Assembly: GCF_019042655.1 (NCBI RefSeq)
Contig: NZ_JAHPZO010000010.1
Span: 638 to 64,637 of the forward strand
Direction: 5' to 3'
DNA from: Planococcus sp. CP5-4_YE
Lineage (GTDB): Bacteria > Bacillota > Bacilli > Bacillales_A > Planococcaceae
DNA: 64,000 nucleotides
Shown here: one piece after another, positions 24,082 to 31,955 of the stretch
Numbering within the stretch: the stretch's first letter is position 1
How the letters are laid out: each line of letters begins with the position of its first letter
Made by a program: the position numbers and the translations under genes
Notes under the pieces: model-generated
Databases searched by the model: none
Told to the model about the DNA's origin: nothing
The model's input: only the letters and a program-made list of their open reading frames with translations

Positions 24082-24645
24082 TTATTGTGCTTGGATACGG
24101 GTGAACTCGCCACCCGCTGCTTCGACGCGGCGAGCCAAGTCGTTGTGCATTTCAAAAATCCGGCCGCTGGAGAATTCGACCATGCCGCCGTCGCGGAAAT
24201 AATAAGCGACCGACTCGATCGAACTGGTCCCGTCTTGTGTGTGAAGCCGTTCTTCGACCCTTTCAAATTGTTCCCATGTATAGCTGGAGGAATTGAAGGA
24301 AAGGGGCGGGTTGTACGTGAAGCTGTCATGGGTCATGTAGTAATAATCACCGAGGGAAAAAGCGATCGACACGAGTCCGATGACGGCCACAGCGCCAGAC
24401 AATAGCCAGGACTTCAATGGCCGTTCGATCAATGCGGCGAGGAATAAAGAAATCGCAAGAAGTACAATTCCTGCGCTGCCAAGTACGAGCGACCAGAACG
24501 ACGTGCCGACGATTTCTGCCTCCGGTGTGATGGTGACGACTTTTGCCGGGTAGAAGACGGCAGCTGGAACAAATATAGCGGAAATAAGCAAAATGATGCC
24601 GAACGTAACCAAAATAATTTTTTTCTGATCGTAAAAATCAATCAT
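24082..24645 (-). CDS. Hypothetical membrane protein, three N-terminal TM segments
   Basis: 187 aa. Hydrophobic helices at about 9-31, 48-72 and 80-98 are followed by a soluble C-terminal half with SYTWEQFERVEERL and FRDGGMVEFSSGRIFE, which looks like a small beta domain facing outside or inside. Not recognised. The start codon overlaps the end of the CDF transporter gene by 8 bp, so it is translationally coupled to it. Confidence 0.7.
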   Translation of the reverse strand: MIDFYDQKKIILVTFGIILLISAIFVPAAVFYPAKVVTITPEAEIVGTSFWSLVLGSAGIVLLAISLFLAALIERPLKSWLLSGAVAVIGLVSIAFSLGDYYYMTHDSFTYNPPLSFNSSSYTWEQFERVEERLHTQDGTSSIESVAYYFRDGGMVEFSSGRIFEMHNDLARRVEAAGGEFTRIQAQ

Positions 24646-25531
24646 CCTCTTCGTCCTCCTCTATCGAGTAATCCGGTTCTATATGTACCAGGACGACACA
24701 ATTCGGTTTCACTTTTTGGATTTTCCTTTCGATTTCTTCGGTGATCCAATGGCTCTCGATCACATTCAAATAAGGTGCGACGCTGACGGTCAAGTCGATG
24801 AACATGACATTTCCGTGGGTGCGCCCTTTGAAATCGCGCAGATCCAGTACGCCTGGCACGCGTCGAATGACCACGGAAAGCGATTCGACGGCTTCTTCAT
24901 CAAACGCATCGGTCAAGGTCAATACCGATTCGCGGAAAATATCCAAAGCTGTTTTGATAATGATGAGCCCGACCAGAAAGGCAGTGATCGAATCGATCAG
25001 CGGCGCCCCAAGAATGGCCCCGATGATGCCGATCCCGGCGCCGATGCTGACAAGTGCATCCGAACGATTATCATAGGCAGCGGCCCGGACGGCTGAACTT
25101 TTGATTTCGCGGCTCAACTTCAAGTTATAACGGTAAACGCCGTACATGACGAGAGCCGAGAAAAACGCGACGACAGCGGTCAATGGGGAAGGCGGTTCGA
25201 GAGAAGGGTTGAACACCGTCTTCACTGAATTCAACAGCACCTGAAGTCCGATGACAGCCATGATGAACGAGGCCAACAGGGAAGCGATCGTTTCTGCTTT
25301 CAAATGGCCGTAATGGTGGTTGTCGTCTGGCGGCTTTTGGGAGATCCTTAATCCGATCAGCACAGCGACAGAAGCTATGATGTCGGTGACGTTGTTTAAT
25401 CCGTCCGCTTTCAGCGCTTCGGAGCCTCCCCAAAATCCGACACCGAGTTTGATGGCGCTTAAAAACAGATAGGCTCCGATGCTGAGCCAGGCGCCTTTTT
25501 CTCCTTTGCGGAGATTATCGTATAATTCCAT
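24638..25531 (-). CDS. Cation diffusion facilitator (CDF) efflux transporter, MneP/MneS-like
   Basis: 297-aa membrane antiporter exporting divalent metal (probably Mn2+, by resemblance to B. subtilis MneP/YdfM) in exchange for protons. The metal-site helix II reads ADGLNNVTDIIASVAVLIGLR. A second segment, HHYGHLKAETIASL, lies in the loop. The second metal helix reads YDNRSDALVSIGA. The C-terminal cytoplasmic domain ends acidic (EEDEEDD). Six TM helices. The start is ATG 25531, and a small membrane protein gene overlaps its 3' end. Confidence 0.85.
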   Translation of the reverse strand: MELYDNLRKGEKGAWLSIGAYLFLSAIKLGVGFWGGSEALKADGLNNVTDIIASVAVLIGLRISQKPPDDNHHYGHLKAETIASLLASFIMAVIGLQVLLNSVKTVFNPSLEPPSPLTAVVAFFSALVMYGVYRYNLKLSREIKSSAVRAAAYDNRSDALVSIGAGIGIIGAILGAPLIDSITAFLVGLIIIKTALDIFRESVLTLTDAFDEEAVESLSVVIRRVPGVLDLRDFKGRTHGNVMFIDLTVSVAPYLNVIESHWITEEIERKIQKVKPNCVVLVHIEPDYSIEEDEEDD

Positions 25532-25559
25532 TGCACTTCATCTCCAGATTGGATTGTGG

Positions 25560-25592
25560 GGGGAAACGGAAACGACCCTCCAGAGAGGGCCG
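25560..25592 (-). terminator. Probable terminator of the CNNM-family gene
   Basis: Minus-strand stem CGGCCCTC/GAGGGTCG (one G:T pair) followed by TTTCCGTTT; a weak T-run. Confidence 0.5.
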
Positions 25593-25606
25593 TATCGCAA
25601 ATATTA

Positions 25607-26962
25607 TTATACAGGAAGATCTTCAGCAGGTGCTTTTTGAACTTCTAAATAAAGGATATGGTGGCCGTCAACTTCTTGAATGCGGAATTCGTAGCCTTGT
25701 TCGATGATTTTCTGGCCTTCGATTGCATCGAAATGCATGTCCATGAACCAGCCCCCAATCGTATCGATGTCTTCTTCATCGATGTTAATTCCCAAAATGG
25801 CGTTCACGGTATCGAGCAAAAGTTTAGCATTGAAAATATAGTGGTCTTCGCCAAGCTTTTGGACATCCGGTGCTTCGTCGACATCGAACTCATCCTGGAT
25901 ATCGCCGACGATTTCTTCGAGTATATCTTCAATGGTGACGAGCCCCGAAGTACCGCCGTATTCATCGCGCAAAATGGCCATGTGGATGCGTTCGCGCTGG
26001 ATCTTCAATAATAGCTCATTGACCGGAATCGTTTCGATGACTTGGATGACCGGCTGGATAAAGGCGGACACCGGCAAATTTCCGGTGTCGGGATTTTTCA
26101 CATAAGCGCTTAACAAATGCTTCATATTGACAACGCCGAGAACATGGTCTTTGCTGCCGTCCGTAATCGGATAACGCGTAAATTGCTCGATTCCTTCCAG
26201 CGTAAATACTTCGCGCAAACTAATATCATGGGCGATTGTGCTCATTTCCATCCGTGGCACCATGATTTCCTTAGCGATGCGCTCATCGAATTCGAAGATG
26301 CGGTTGACGTAATCGAATTCAGATACATTGATTTCGCCGCTTTTCAAGCTTTCGGACAACAGCAATTTCAATTCTTCCTCAGTGTGGCCCATTTCGCTGC
26401 GCGATAATTTTTGGATGCCGAACAAGGCTGAAATCAAGCGGGCGATAGCGCTGAATAGAAAAATGAATGGAAACATCAGGGCGTAAGAAAAAGTAAGCGG
26501 TTTAGCAAGCAAGAGGATGACCTGTTCCGGGTTGCGAATGGCAAAGGTCTTCGGAAACAGCTCGCCGAATATGACCAATAGCAAAGCTACCGCCAGAAAT
26601 GCCATCAAAAAGCTTATCCAGCCGGCACTTGATGCCGACAACCCGAGATTTCCGGCAATAAAATGCACCGTTTCCTGGACGAGCGCATGGCCAACCCAGC
26701 CGAGCCCAAGTACCGATAAGGCGATGCCCACTTGGCAGGCAAATAGATACGTATCGGCCTGTCCCGCAATTTTTACGGCAGCATGCGCTTGTTTTTGATT
26801 GTTGGCAATCGATTCGTCAAGACGCGAAGAACGGATATTGACGATTGCGTACTCGCATGCGGAAAAGAATGCGGCAGAACCGATCAAAGCGGCTATCGCT
26901 ATAATTCGTAAAGGTATGTCCAAATGACTCCTTTGCGCCGGTCCTGTTAGGGAAGGACACAA
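25607..26962 (-). CDS. CNNM/CorC-type hemolysin-family transporter (DUF21-CBS-CorC)
   Basis: About 451 aa. An N-terminal DUF21 membrane domain with 3-4 TM helices (FFSACEYAIVNIRSSRLDE) is followed by two CBS domains (from EIMVPRMEMSTI) and a C-terminal CorC_HlyC domain. Family members export Mg2+ or other divalent ions. The start is uncertain. TTG 26962 has AGGAGG at ideal spacing; TTG 26923 gives a family-like N-terminus but has a close-spaced AAAGGAG; an ATG at 27025 also stays in frame. Mg2+-dependent control is not visible in the leader. Confidence 0.82.
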   Translation of the reverse strand: MCPSLTGPAQRSHLDIPLRIIAIAALIGSAAFFSACEYAIVNIRSSRLDESIANNQKQAHAAVKIAGQADTYLFACQVGIALSVLGLGWVGHALVQETVHFIAGNLGLSASSAGWISFLMAFLAVALLLVIFGELFPKTFAIRNPEQVILLLAKPLTFSYALMFPFIFLFSAIARLISALFGIQKLSRSEMGHTEEELKLLLSESLKSGEINVSEFDYVNRIFEFDERIAKEIMVPRMEMSTIAHDISLREVFTLEGIEQFTRYPITDGSKDHVLGVVNMKHLLSAYVKNPDTGNLPVSAFIQPVIQVIETIPVNELLLKIQRERIHMAILRDEYGGTSGLVTIEDILEEIVGDIQDEFDVDEAPDVQKLGEDHYIFNAKLLLDTVNAILGINIDEEDIDTIGGWFMDMHFDAIEGQKIIEQGYEFRIQEVDGHHILYLEVQKAPAEDLPV

Positions 26963-27194
26963 AGTTTGCACCTCCTGAAAATGAAAGATGGTAGAAATGA
27001 GGGCGATGCCCACTAACAAATGCATAATATATTCATGGGGATCCAGTACTGTTTAAAGCAGGTAGAGCTTTTTAAAAGTATACCACCAAAAAGACTAATT
27101 ATTCAGTGAAAAATATTTACATGGATTTAATATTAAAACGTATAAGCAAACCGTTATGATAGATAAGAATCCAAAAGAGAAAGGGAGATGGATA

Positions 27195-28364
27195 GTGAAT
27201 CGAAAAGAACGCTGGATGGAAATCCTGAAAGCCTCGACCAAGCTAGGCTTGACCTCGTTTGGCGGGCCGGCCGCCCATATCGGCTATTTCCGGGATGAAT
27301 ATGTACATAGAAGAAAATGGTTAGACGATAAAGCGTATGCAGACTTGGTGGCGTTATGCCAATTTTTGCCGGGTCCTGCAAGTTCACAAGTCGGCATCTC
27401 GATCGGCATGCTGCGCGGAGGGATCATGGGCGGATTTTTATCCTGGCTCGGGTTTACTCTGCCTTCTGTCGTCGCCTTGATGATTTTCGCTATGCTGATT
27501 AGCAGCGGTTCGGTCGACATCGCTTGGCTGCAAGGCTTGAAGATCGTTGCAGTCGCGGTCGTCGCGCATGCTTTGCTCGGCATGGGGAAATCACTGACCC
27601 CGGATGTTCAGCGGCTGATGATCGCCTTTGGTGCGGCAATCGCCATTTTGCTGGTGCCGACCGCGTGGGCGCAAATCGTCGTCATTCTATTGACGGGCGT
27701 CATTGGGTTTTTATTGTACAGGAGAGAACAAGCGCCTGAGGCAGTCAAGCTTGCCTTGACTTTCGGCAAAAAGACCGGCCTCGCCGCGTGGGGAATTTTC
27801 GGGGCATTGCTCATCGGCTTGCCGCTTGTGCGCCCGTTCATTGAATCGAGCGCCTTTGCCATTTTTGATATTTTCTACCGCGTCGGGGCAATCGTCTTCG
27901 GCGGGGGCCATGTCGTCTTGCCGATGCTTGAGCGTGAAGTCGTGCCACAATGGATGACAGCAGACGCCTTCATCGCGGGATACGGGGCGGCACAGGCTGT
28001 TCCAGGTCCATTGTTTACTTTGTCTGCTTATTTGGGTCAGTTGATGAACGGGGCGGGCGGCGTATTGATCGCCGTTATCGCGATGTTTTTGCCGTCATTT
28101 CTATTGGTCGTCGGGACACTGCCATTTTGGAGCGTCATCCGCACGAAGCCTGGCATTCAAGCAGCCTTAAAAGGCATCAATGCAGGCGTTGTCGGCATTT
28201 TGCTGGCGGCGCTCTATGATCCGGTTTTCACTTCCGCAATCCGTGGTCCGGTCGACTTCGCCATTGCGATTGCTGCCTTCGGAATGTTAGTCTATTTGAA
28301 ACTGGCTCCGTGGAAAGTCGTTTTGATTACGGCGCTTCTCGGTGCGCTGGCTTATGCTCTATAG
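27195..28364 (+). CDS. chrA: Chromate transporter family protein (ChrA), two-domain
   Basis: 389-aa membrane protein with two CHR domains in tandem. The first has SFGGPAAHIGYF and CQFLPGPASSQVG; the second has VFGGGHVVLPMLEREV and AAQAVPGPLFTLSAYLG. ChrA proteins export chromate in some bacteria, but many homologues have unknown anionic substrates. GTG 27195 after AAGGGAG is preferred to an upstream ATG at 27156. kynU begins 17 nt after its stop and kynB follows directly, so it is probably co-transcribed with tryptophan catabolism and may carry an aromatic acid. Confidence 0.85.
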   Translation: MNRKERWMEILKASTKLGLTSFGGPAAHIGYFRDEYVHRRKWLDDKAYADLVALCQFLPGPASSQVGISIGMLRGGIMGGFLSWLGFTLPSVVALMIFAMLISSGSVDIAWLQGLKIVAVAVVAHALLGMGKSLTPDVQRLMIAFGAAIAILLVPTAWAQIVVILLTGVIGFLLYRREQAPEAVKLALTFGKKTGLAAWGIFGALLIGLPLVRPFIESSAFAIFDIFYRVGAIVFGGGHVVLPMLEREVVPQWMTADAFIAGYGAAQAVPGPLFTLSAYLGQLMNGAGGVLIAVIAMFLPSFLLVVGTLPFWSVIRTKPGIQAALKGINAGVVGILLAALYDPVFTSAIRGPVDFAIAIAAFGMLVYLKLAPWKVVLITALLGALAYAL

Positions 28365-28381
28365 AAATGGAGAGATGAGAT

Positions 28382-29635
28382 ATGCAAACAGTGGTAGAGA
28401 AAGACCAACAAGATCCTTTAGCTAAATTCAAAGAACAGTTTTTTGTAGAACCAGGAACCATTTACATGGACGGGAATTCACTCGGCCTGATGTCAAAGCG
28501 GGCTGAAGCAAAGCTGGTTGCGCTGATGGACAGCTGGAAGCAGTTCGGTATCGAAGGCTGGACAGAAGGTGAACACCCTTGGTTTACGCTGGCAGAGACG
28601 CTGGGTGAGAAAGCGGCGCCATTGTTCGGCGCGAAAGCACATGAAGTGATGGTCACCGGCTCGATCACGTCGAATATTCACCAGATGCTGTCGACGGTCT
28701 ATGCGCCGACAGAGGAGCGTTTCGTCATCTTGGTCGACGAGCTGAATTTTCCGTCTGACATTTATGCAGTAGAGAGCCATTTGCGCCTGCGCGGGCAAGA
28801 TCCAGCCATCGCGATGCGCAAAGTACCAAGCCGCGATGGCTATACGCTCGAGCTGGAAGATATTTTAGCGGAAATGAAAGACGATGTGGCAGTCCTGCTG
28901 TTGCCGTCGGTCCTTTACCGAAGCGGGCAATTGCTGCCGCTCCGTGAAATCACAGAAGCCGCGCATGCTAAAGACATTGTCGCAGGATTCGACTTGGCCC
29001 ACTCAGCAGGCGCTATGCCGCATGACTTGCATGAAGACGGCGTAGATTTTGCTGTCTGGTGCCATTATAAATACATGAATTCAGGTCCCGGCGGTACAGG
29101 CGGCTTGTATTTGCATGAACGCCATCACGATTTGAACCCAGGGATAGCCGGCTGGTTCGGTTCGGACAAGGCGAAGCAATTCGACATGGACCATAGCTTC
29201 ACGAAAGCGGAAGGCGCCGGCGCTTATCAGGTCGGCACGCCGAATATCTTTAGCATGGCACCGCTCATCGGCAGCCTGGAATTATTCGAAGAAGCAGGAA
29301 TCGAGGAAATCCGCAACAAATCGCTGGAGTTGACGACGATGCTGCGCGAGAGGCTTGCGGCGCTTGTGCCTTCTTTAATAGATGTCACGCCAAAAGCGGA
29401 TGAGCAGCGCGGCGGCCATATCGCACTCGCGCACCCGGAAGCGGCGCGTATCTGCAAAGCGTTGAAGAAAGCAGGGATCGTTCCGGACTTCCGTGCACCG
29501 GATATAATCCGCCTTGCGCCGATCGCTTTTTACACGAGCTTTGAAGATGTCGAGAAAGTGGCCCTTGCCTTGCAGGACATTATTGAGCATGAACTGTATA
29601 AAGAATTCAGCAACGAACGAAATGTGGTGGCCTAA
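28382..29635 (+). CDS. kynU: Kynureninase
   Basis: 417-aa PLP enzyme that splits L-kynurenine into anthranilate and alanine. The PLP-binding Lys is expected at residue 230 in WCHYKYMNSGPGG. Other family blocks are YMDGNSLGLMSKRA near the N-terminus and NFPSDIYAVES. ATG follows GGAGAG. The gene sits between chrA and kynB, and kynB starts immediately after its stop codon. No tryptophan 2,3-dioxygenase (kynA) is in the window. Confidence 0.93.
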   Translation: MQTVVEKDQQDPLAKFKEQFFVEPGTIYMDGNSLGLMSKRAEAKLVALMDSWKQFGIEGWTEGEHPWFTLAETLGEKAAPLFGAKAHEVMVTGSITSNIHQMLSTVYAPTEERFVILVDELNFPSDIYAVESHLRLRGQDPAIAMRKVPSRDGYTLELEDILAEMKDDVAVLLLPSVLYRSGQLLPLREITEAAHAKDIVAGFDLAHSAGAMPHDLHEDGVDFAVWCHYKYMNSGPGGTGGLYLHERHHDLNPGIAGWFGSDKAKQFDMDHSFTKAEGAGAYQVGTPNIFSMAPLIGSLELFEEAGIEEIRNKSLELTTMLRERLAALVPSLIDVTPKADEQRGGHIALAHPEAARICKALKKAGIVPDFRAPDIIRLAPIAFYTSFEDVEKVALALQDIIEHELYKEFSNERNVVA

Positions 29636-30259
29636 ATGGCAAAATCGATCATAGACATTTCGATGGCACTGGACAATTCAACTCCTGAATGGCCGGGGGA
29701 TACGCCGTTTTCCTATCGTTTATCGGTGACGAAAGAAGAGAGCGGCTCGGTGAATATCGGTGAACTCAAGTCAAGTACGCATATCGGCACGCATATCGAC
29801 GCGCCGTTCCATTATGATGAACATGGCTTGAAGACTGACGAATTGCCGCTTGATGTCTATTTGACGACAGCCCAAGTGATGGACGTATCGGGTCAAGAAC
29901 ATGTGCAATTGGCTGATCTGGATGAGCTCGCGCATGGTGTCAATGCTGTGCTGTTGAAGACGGCTGCATGGCAAGACCGCAGCACGTTTCCTGGCGCTTG
30001 GCCGGTATTCGACCCGGCGATCGCCGAATGGATGAAAGACCAAGGCGTCCGCTTGCTCGGCGTCGATGTGCCGTCAGTGGACCCTGAGACGAGCAAAGAG
30101 CTGCCGATGCATCATGCGATGAACCGCAACGAGCGCTTTATCTTGGAAGGCATTATGTTGGATGAGGTTGCGCCAGGTGTCTACAAACTTGCTGCATTGC
30201 CTTTGAAGATCCGCGGCGGGGAAGGAAGCCCTGTGCGTGCCGTGCTTTACACAGAATAA
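29636..30259 (+). CDS. kynB: Kynurenine formamidase (arylformamidase)
   Basis: 207-aa metal-dependent cyclase-like hydrolase that converts N-formylkynurenine to kynurenine, the step before kynureninase. The metal-binding signature HIGTHIDAPFH and the GVDVPSVDPE block are clear. ATG directly follows the kynU stop codon with zero spacing, so translation is coupled. With kynU it covers formylkynurenine to anthranilate; the first enzyme of the route must be encoded elsewhere or be absent. Confidence 0.93.
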   Translation: MAKSIIDISMALDNSTPEWPGDTPFSYRLSVTKEESGSVNIGELKSSTHIGTHIDAPFHYDEHGLKTDELPLDVYLTTAQVMDVSGQEHVQLADLDELAHGVNAVLLKTAAWQDRSTFPGAWPVFDPAIAEWMKDQGVRLLGVDVPSVDPETSKELPMHHAMNRNERFILEGIMLDEVAPGVYKLAALPLKIRGGEGSPVRAVLYTE

Positions 30260-30261
30260 GG

Positions 30262-30294
30262 AAAAAGCCGCCATTCGTTTAATGGCGGCTTTTT
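30262..30294 (+). terminator. Terminator of chrA-kynU-kynB
   Basis: 14-bp stem AAAAAGCCGCCATT/AATGGCGGCTTTTT. Confidence 0.9.
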
Positions 30295-30305
30295 GGTTAT
30301 ATTTT

Positions 30306-30743
30306 TTATTGTGTAAGCTGAGACCTGAGAATCGGTTCCATTTGTTTGATATTCATCGCAATGGCATCGCAGACTTCCTGGTATAAAGCCCATTTCTCGT
30401 CATTGTCTGTGCTGCGGATCTCGGGATTCGGGATATCCCAGCGCACCAATTTCTGCATCGGCAAATCGTCCGGTATATCAGCTTGCTCGAATTCCCCGTC
30501 ATGCAAGGCAATAATCAAATCCGCCTGTTTCACTTCGTCCGGATTGTAGACGCGCTGCTCGACTGGCGGAATTTCCAAGATGATTTCTTTTAGGACTTCT
30601 ATCGGAATGTCGTTGAAAGATGGTTGGTTCCATGCCGCACTTCTGATGTCCCAGTCCGGCAGCATTAAGCGGCTCGCCCAAATTTCAGCCATCAGCCCGC
30701 GATGTTGATGTGATGATAGAAAATATACAGTATGTCTCGGCAT
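30306..30743 (-). CDS. ArsC/LMW-phosphatase-fold protein lacking catalytic cysteines
   Basis: 145 aa. The overall pattern follows thioredoxin-coupled arsenate reductase and low-molecular-weight phosphatases: VYFL at strand 1, MAEIWAS helix, DEVKQADLIIAL and WDIPNPEI. However, the P-loop, normally a Cys-x5-Arg, reads SSHQHRG (residues 10-16) with no Cys. The two redox cysteines expected near DLIIALHDGE are also missing; the only Cys is near the C-terminus. It is therefore probably not an active reductase or phosphatase. A regulatory or binding role is possible but unproven. Confidence 0.7.
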   Translation of the reverse strand: MPRHTVYFLSSHQHRGLMAEIWASRLMLPDWDIRSAAWNQPSFNDIPIEVLKEIILEIPPVEQRVYNPDEVKQADLIIALHDGEFEQADIPDDLPMQKLVRWDIPNPEIRSTDNDEKWALYQEVCDAIAMNIKQMEPILRSQLTQ

Positions 30744-30865
30744 GGCTGACCCCTTCTTCCTTTCTTTATTTTCCAGCTGGTTTAATTAGTATTCTTTACC
30801 CATTTGGGAAATATACCAAACAGATAAATGCAAGATATTCATTTAATTATGTCAAAAATATGTCA

Positions 30866-30897
30866 TAAAAATAAACATCCCCCTCAAGATGGGGGAG
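30866..30897 (-). terminator. Terminator of the universal stress protein gene
   Basis: Minus-strand TCCCCC/GGGGGA hairpin followed by TGTTTATTTTTA. The next GC-rich arm at 30905-30914 allows an alternative longer pairing. Confidence 0.6.
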
Positions 30898-30914
30898 TCC
30901 ACATCCTAGGGGGA

Positions 30915-31436
30915 TCATTTCACCACAAGAACAGTAGAATTCGAATCTTTGATCAGCTTGCTGCTGACAGAACCGACAAAAAATTTCTGCAATCCGGATT
31001 TGCCGCTATTGCCGACAATCAATAGATCGACGTTTTGTTCATCGACAAATCCGATGATTGTCTTGATAACCGGCCCTTCTAATGCAAGGACGGAAGCTTC
31101 GGCATTTTTGCCGTCAAGCTGCTGCTGAATGGAGTTGTGCATGTGCTTCGAATATTCCGAAGCGCGGGCCGTATCCACTTCCTGCGGCGGCCGGTAGCCA
31201 TCGTCGCCGATTCCCTGGGGCATGAATTGTGCATACGAACTGTCGACATTTGCAGAAGTAACTGGTGCGGAAGCGCGTCCGACATCCATATAGCCTGTGC
31301 GTTCTTGCGCTTCTTCGTTGACATAAATGACTGTTAGTTTAGTGCCTGGAAGAATCTTGGAAAGTTCTATGCCTTTCTCCAGTGCCAGTCGGCTGCCTTC
31401 CGACCCGTCATATGCAATTGCAATATTCTTGTACAT
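30915..31436 (-). CDS. Universal stress protein (UspA family)
   Basis: 173-aa single-domain Usp. It starts KNIAIAYDGSEGS (Asp of the nucleotide site) and ends with the ATP-binding loop VGNSGKSGLQKFFVGSVS, a G-x2-G...GS pattern. A middle insertion of about 40 residues (SAPVTSANVDSSYAQF region) makes it longer than the usual 140-150 aa. ATG 31436 is preferred over GTG 31445 because of spacing from GAGGCGG. It probably acts as a nucleotide-binding stress regulator in the cytoplasm. Confidence 0.85.
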   Translation of the reverse strand: MYKNIAIAYDGSEGSRLALEKGIELSKILPGTKLTVIYVNEEAQERTGYMDVGRASAPVTSANVDSSYAQFMPQGIGDDGYRPPQEVDTARASEYSKHMHNSIQQQLDGKNAEASVLALEGPVIKTIIGFVDEQNVDLLIVGNSGKSGLQKFFVGSVSSKLIKDSNSTVLVVK

Positions 31437-31549
31437 GTCTTTCACCGCCTCAATTTGCTGTTATTCTCTTGTTCCCCTAAATATTGTAGTCGCAAACCTT
31501 TCGTGTACAACTGACGGTGTCTAGGGGAGTAGCAGTACGACTTTTGGCT

Positions 31550-31613
31550 GAATTGTCATTTTAGTTCAAAATAGCTTGACAATTCAAAAAAACGAGTGGT
31601 ACTCTTGAACTAA
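31550..31613 (+). promoter_or_regulatory. Promoter and nested inverted repeats upstream of the bmr leader
   Basis: TTGACA (31576-31581) and extended TGG-TACTCT (31597-31605) form a promoter with 18-bp spacing. Two perfect 9-bp inverted repeats overlie it: GAATTGTCA (31550-31558)/TGACAATTC (31577-31585), whose right arm covers the -35 box, and TTAGTTCAA (31561-31569)/TTGAACTAA (31605-31613), which bracket the promoter with 44 bp between arm centres. They look like operator sites for a dimeric repressor. Confidence 0.6.
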
Positions 31614-31641
31614 CAAATATTTGGAAAAGGAGGTTTGGACA

Positions 31642-31731
31642 ATGAAAAAAATTCAAAAGGCATTGAAAACCAATTGCATAGCATTGCCAGGCACTCCGAT
31701 GATTTTTCATTGTTATTTACTTCGTGACTAG
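31642..31731 (+). CDS. Leader peptide of the bmrCD-like operon, 29 aa
   Basis: A 30-codon frame with ATG 31642 and AGGAGG 8 nt upstream, about 30 nt after the predicted transcription start. The N-terminal half is basic (MKKIQKALKTN); the C-terminal half contains PGTPMIF and ends in LLRD. It precedes a strong terminator and the multidrug exporter genes. B. subtilis bmrCD is controlled by the leader peptide BmrB through ribosome-mediated attenuation, and this is the matching position. Sequence identity to BmrB cannot be checked here. Confidence 0.7.
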   Translation: MKKIQKALKTNCIALPGTPMIFHCYLLRD

Positions 31732-31770
31732 AAATATTCGGGTTGGGTCTGTGCATCCAGTCCTATTTTC

Positions 31771-31808
31771 AAGAGCGCATGCCTGAAAACAGGTATGCGC
31801 TCTTTTTG
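31771..31808 (+). terminator. Attenuator of the bmrCD-like operon
   Basis: 15-bp stem (AAGAGCGCATGCCTG with CAGGTATGCGCTCTT, one G:T pair), AAAA loop and TTTTT. It lies 40 nt after the leader peptide stop codon and about 150 nt before the exporter genes. Confidence 0.88.
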
Positions 31809-31867
31809 TGTGGTTTAAACAGCCTGGCTGCTTAAATAAATAATCGAAACTAAGGGAGAGAAGCATT

Positions 31868-31924
31868 ATGGAAAAGCGTCATGTGAAAAAAGCACTGATC
31901 AAGGAATCGCTTGAAGGCGATTAG
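31868..31924 (+). CDS. Second short open frame in the bmr leader, 18 aa
   Basis: ATG 31868 preceded by AAGGGAG; the peptide begins MEKRHVKKALIKES and stops at TAG 31922-31924, 31 nt before the exporter ATPase. It lies after the attenuator, so it is translated only from read-through transcripts. It could couple translation to the next gene or be a remnant of a longer leader gene. Low confidence that it is a real peptide. Confidence 0.4.
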   Translation: MEKRHVKKALIKESLEGD

Positions 31925-31955
31925 CCAAACTGAAAATGGAAAGAAGGCGTAATGC

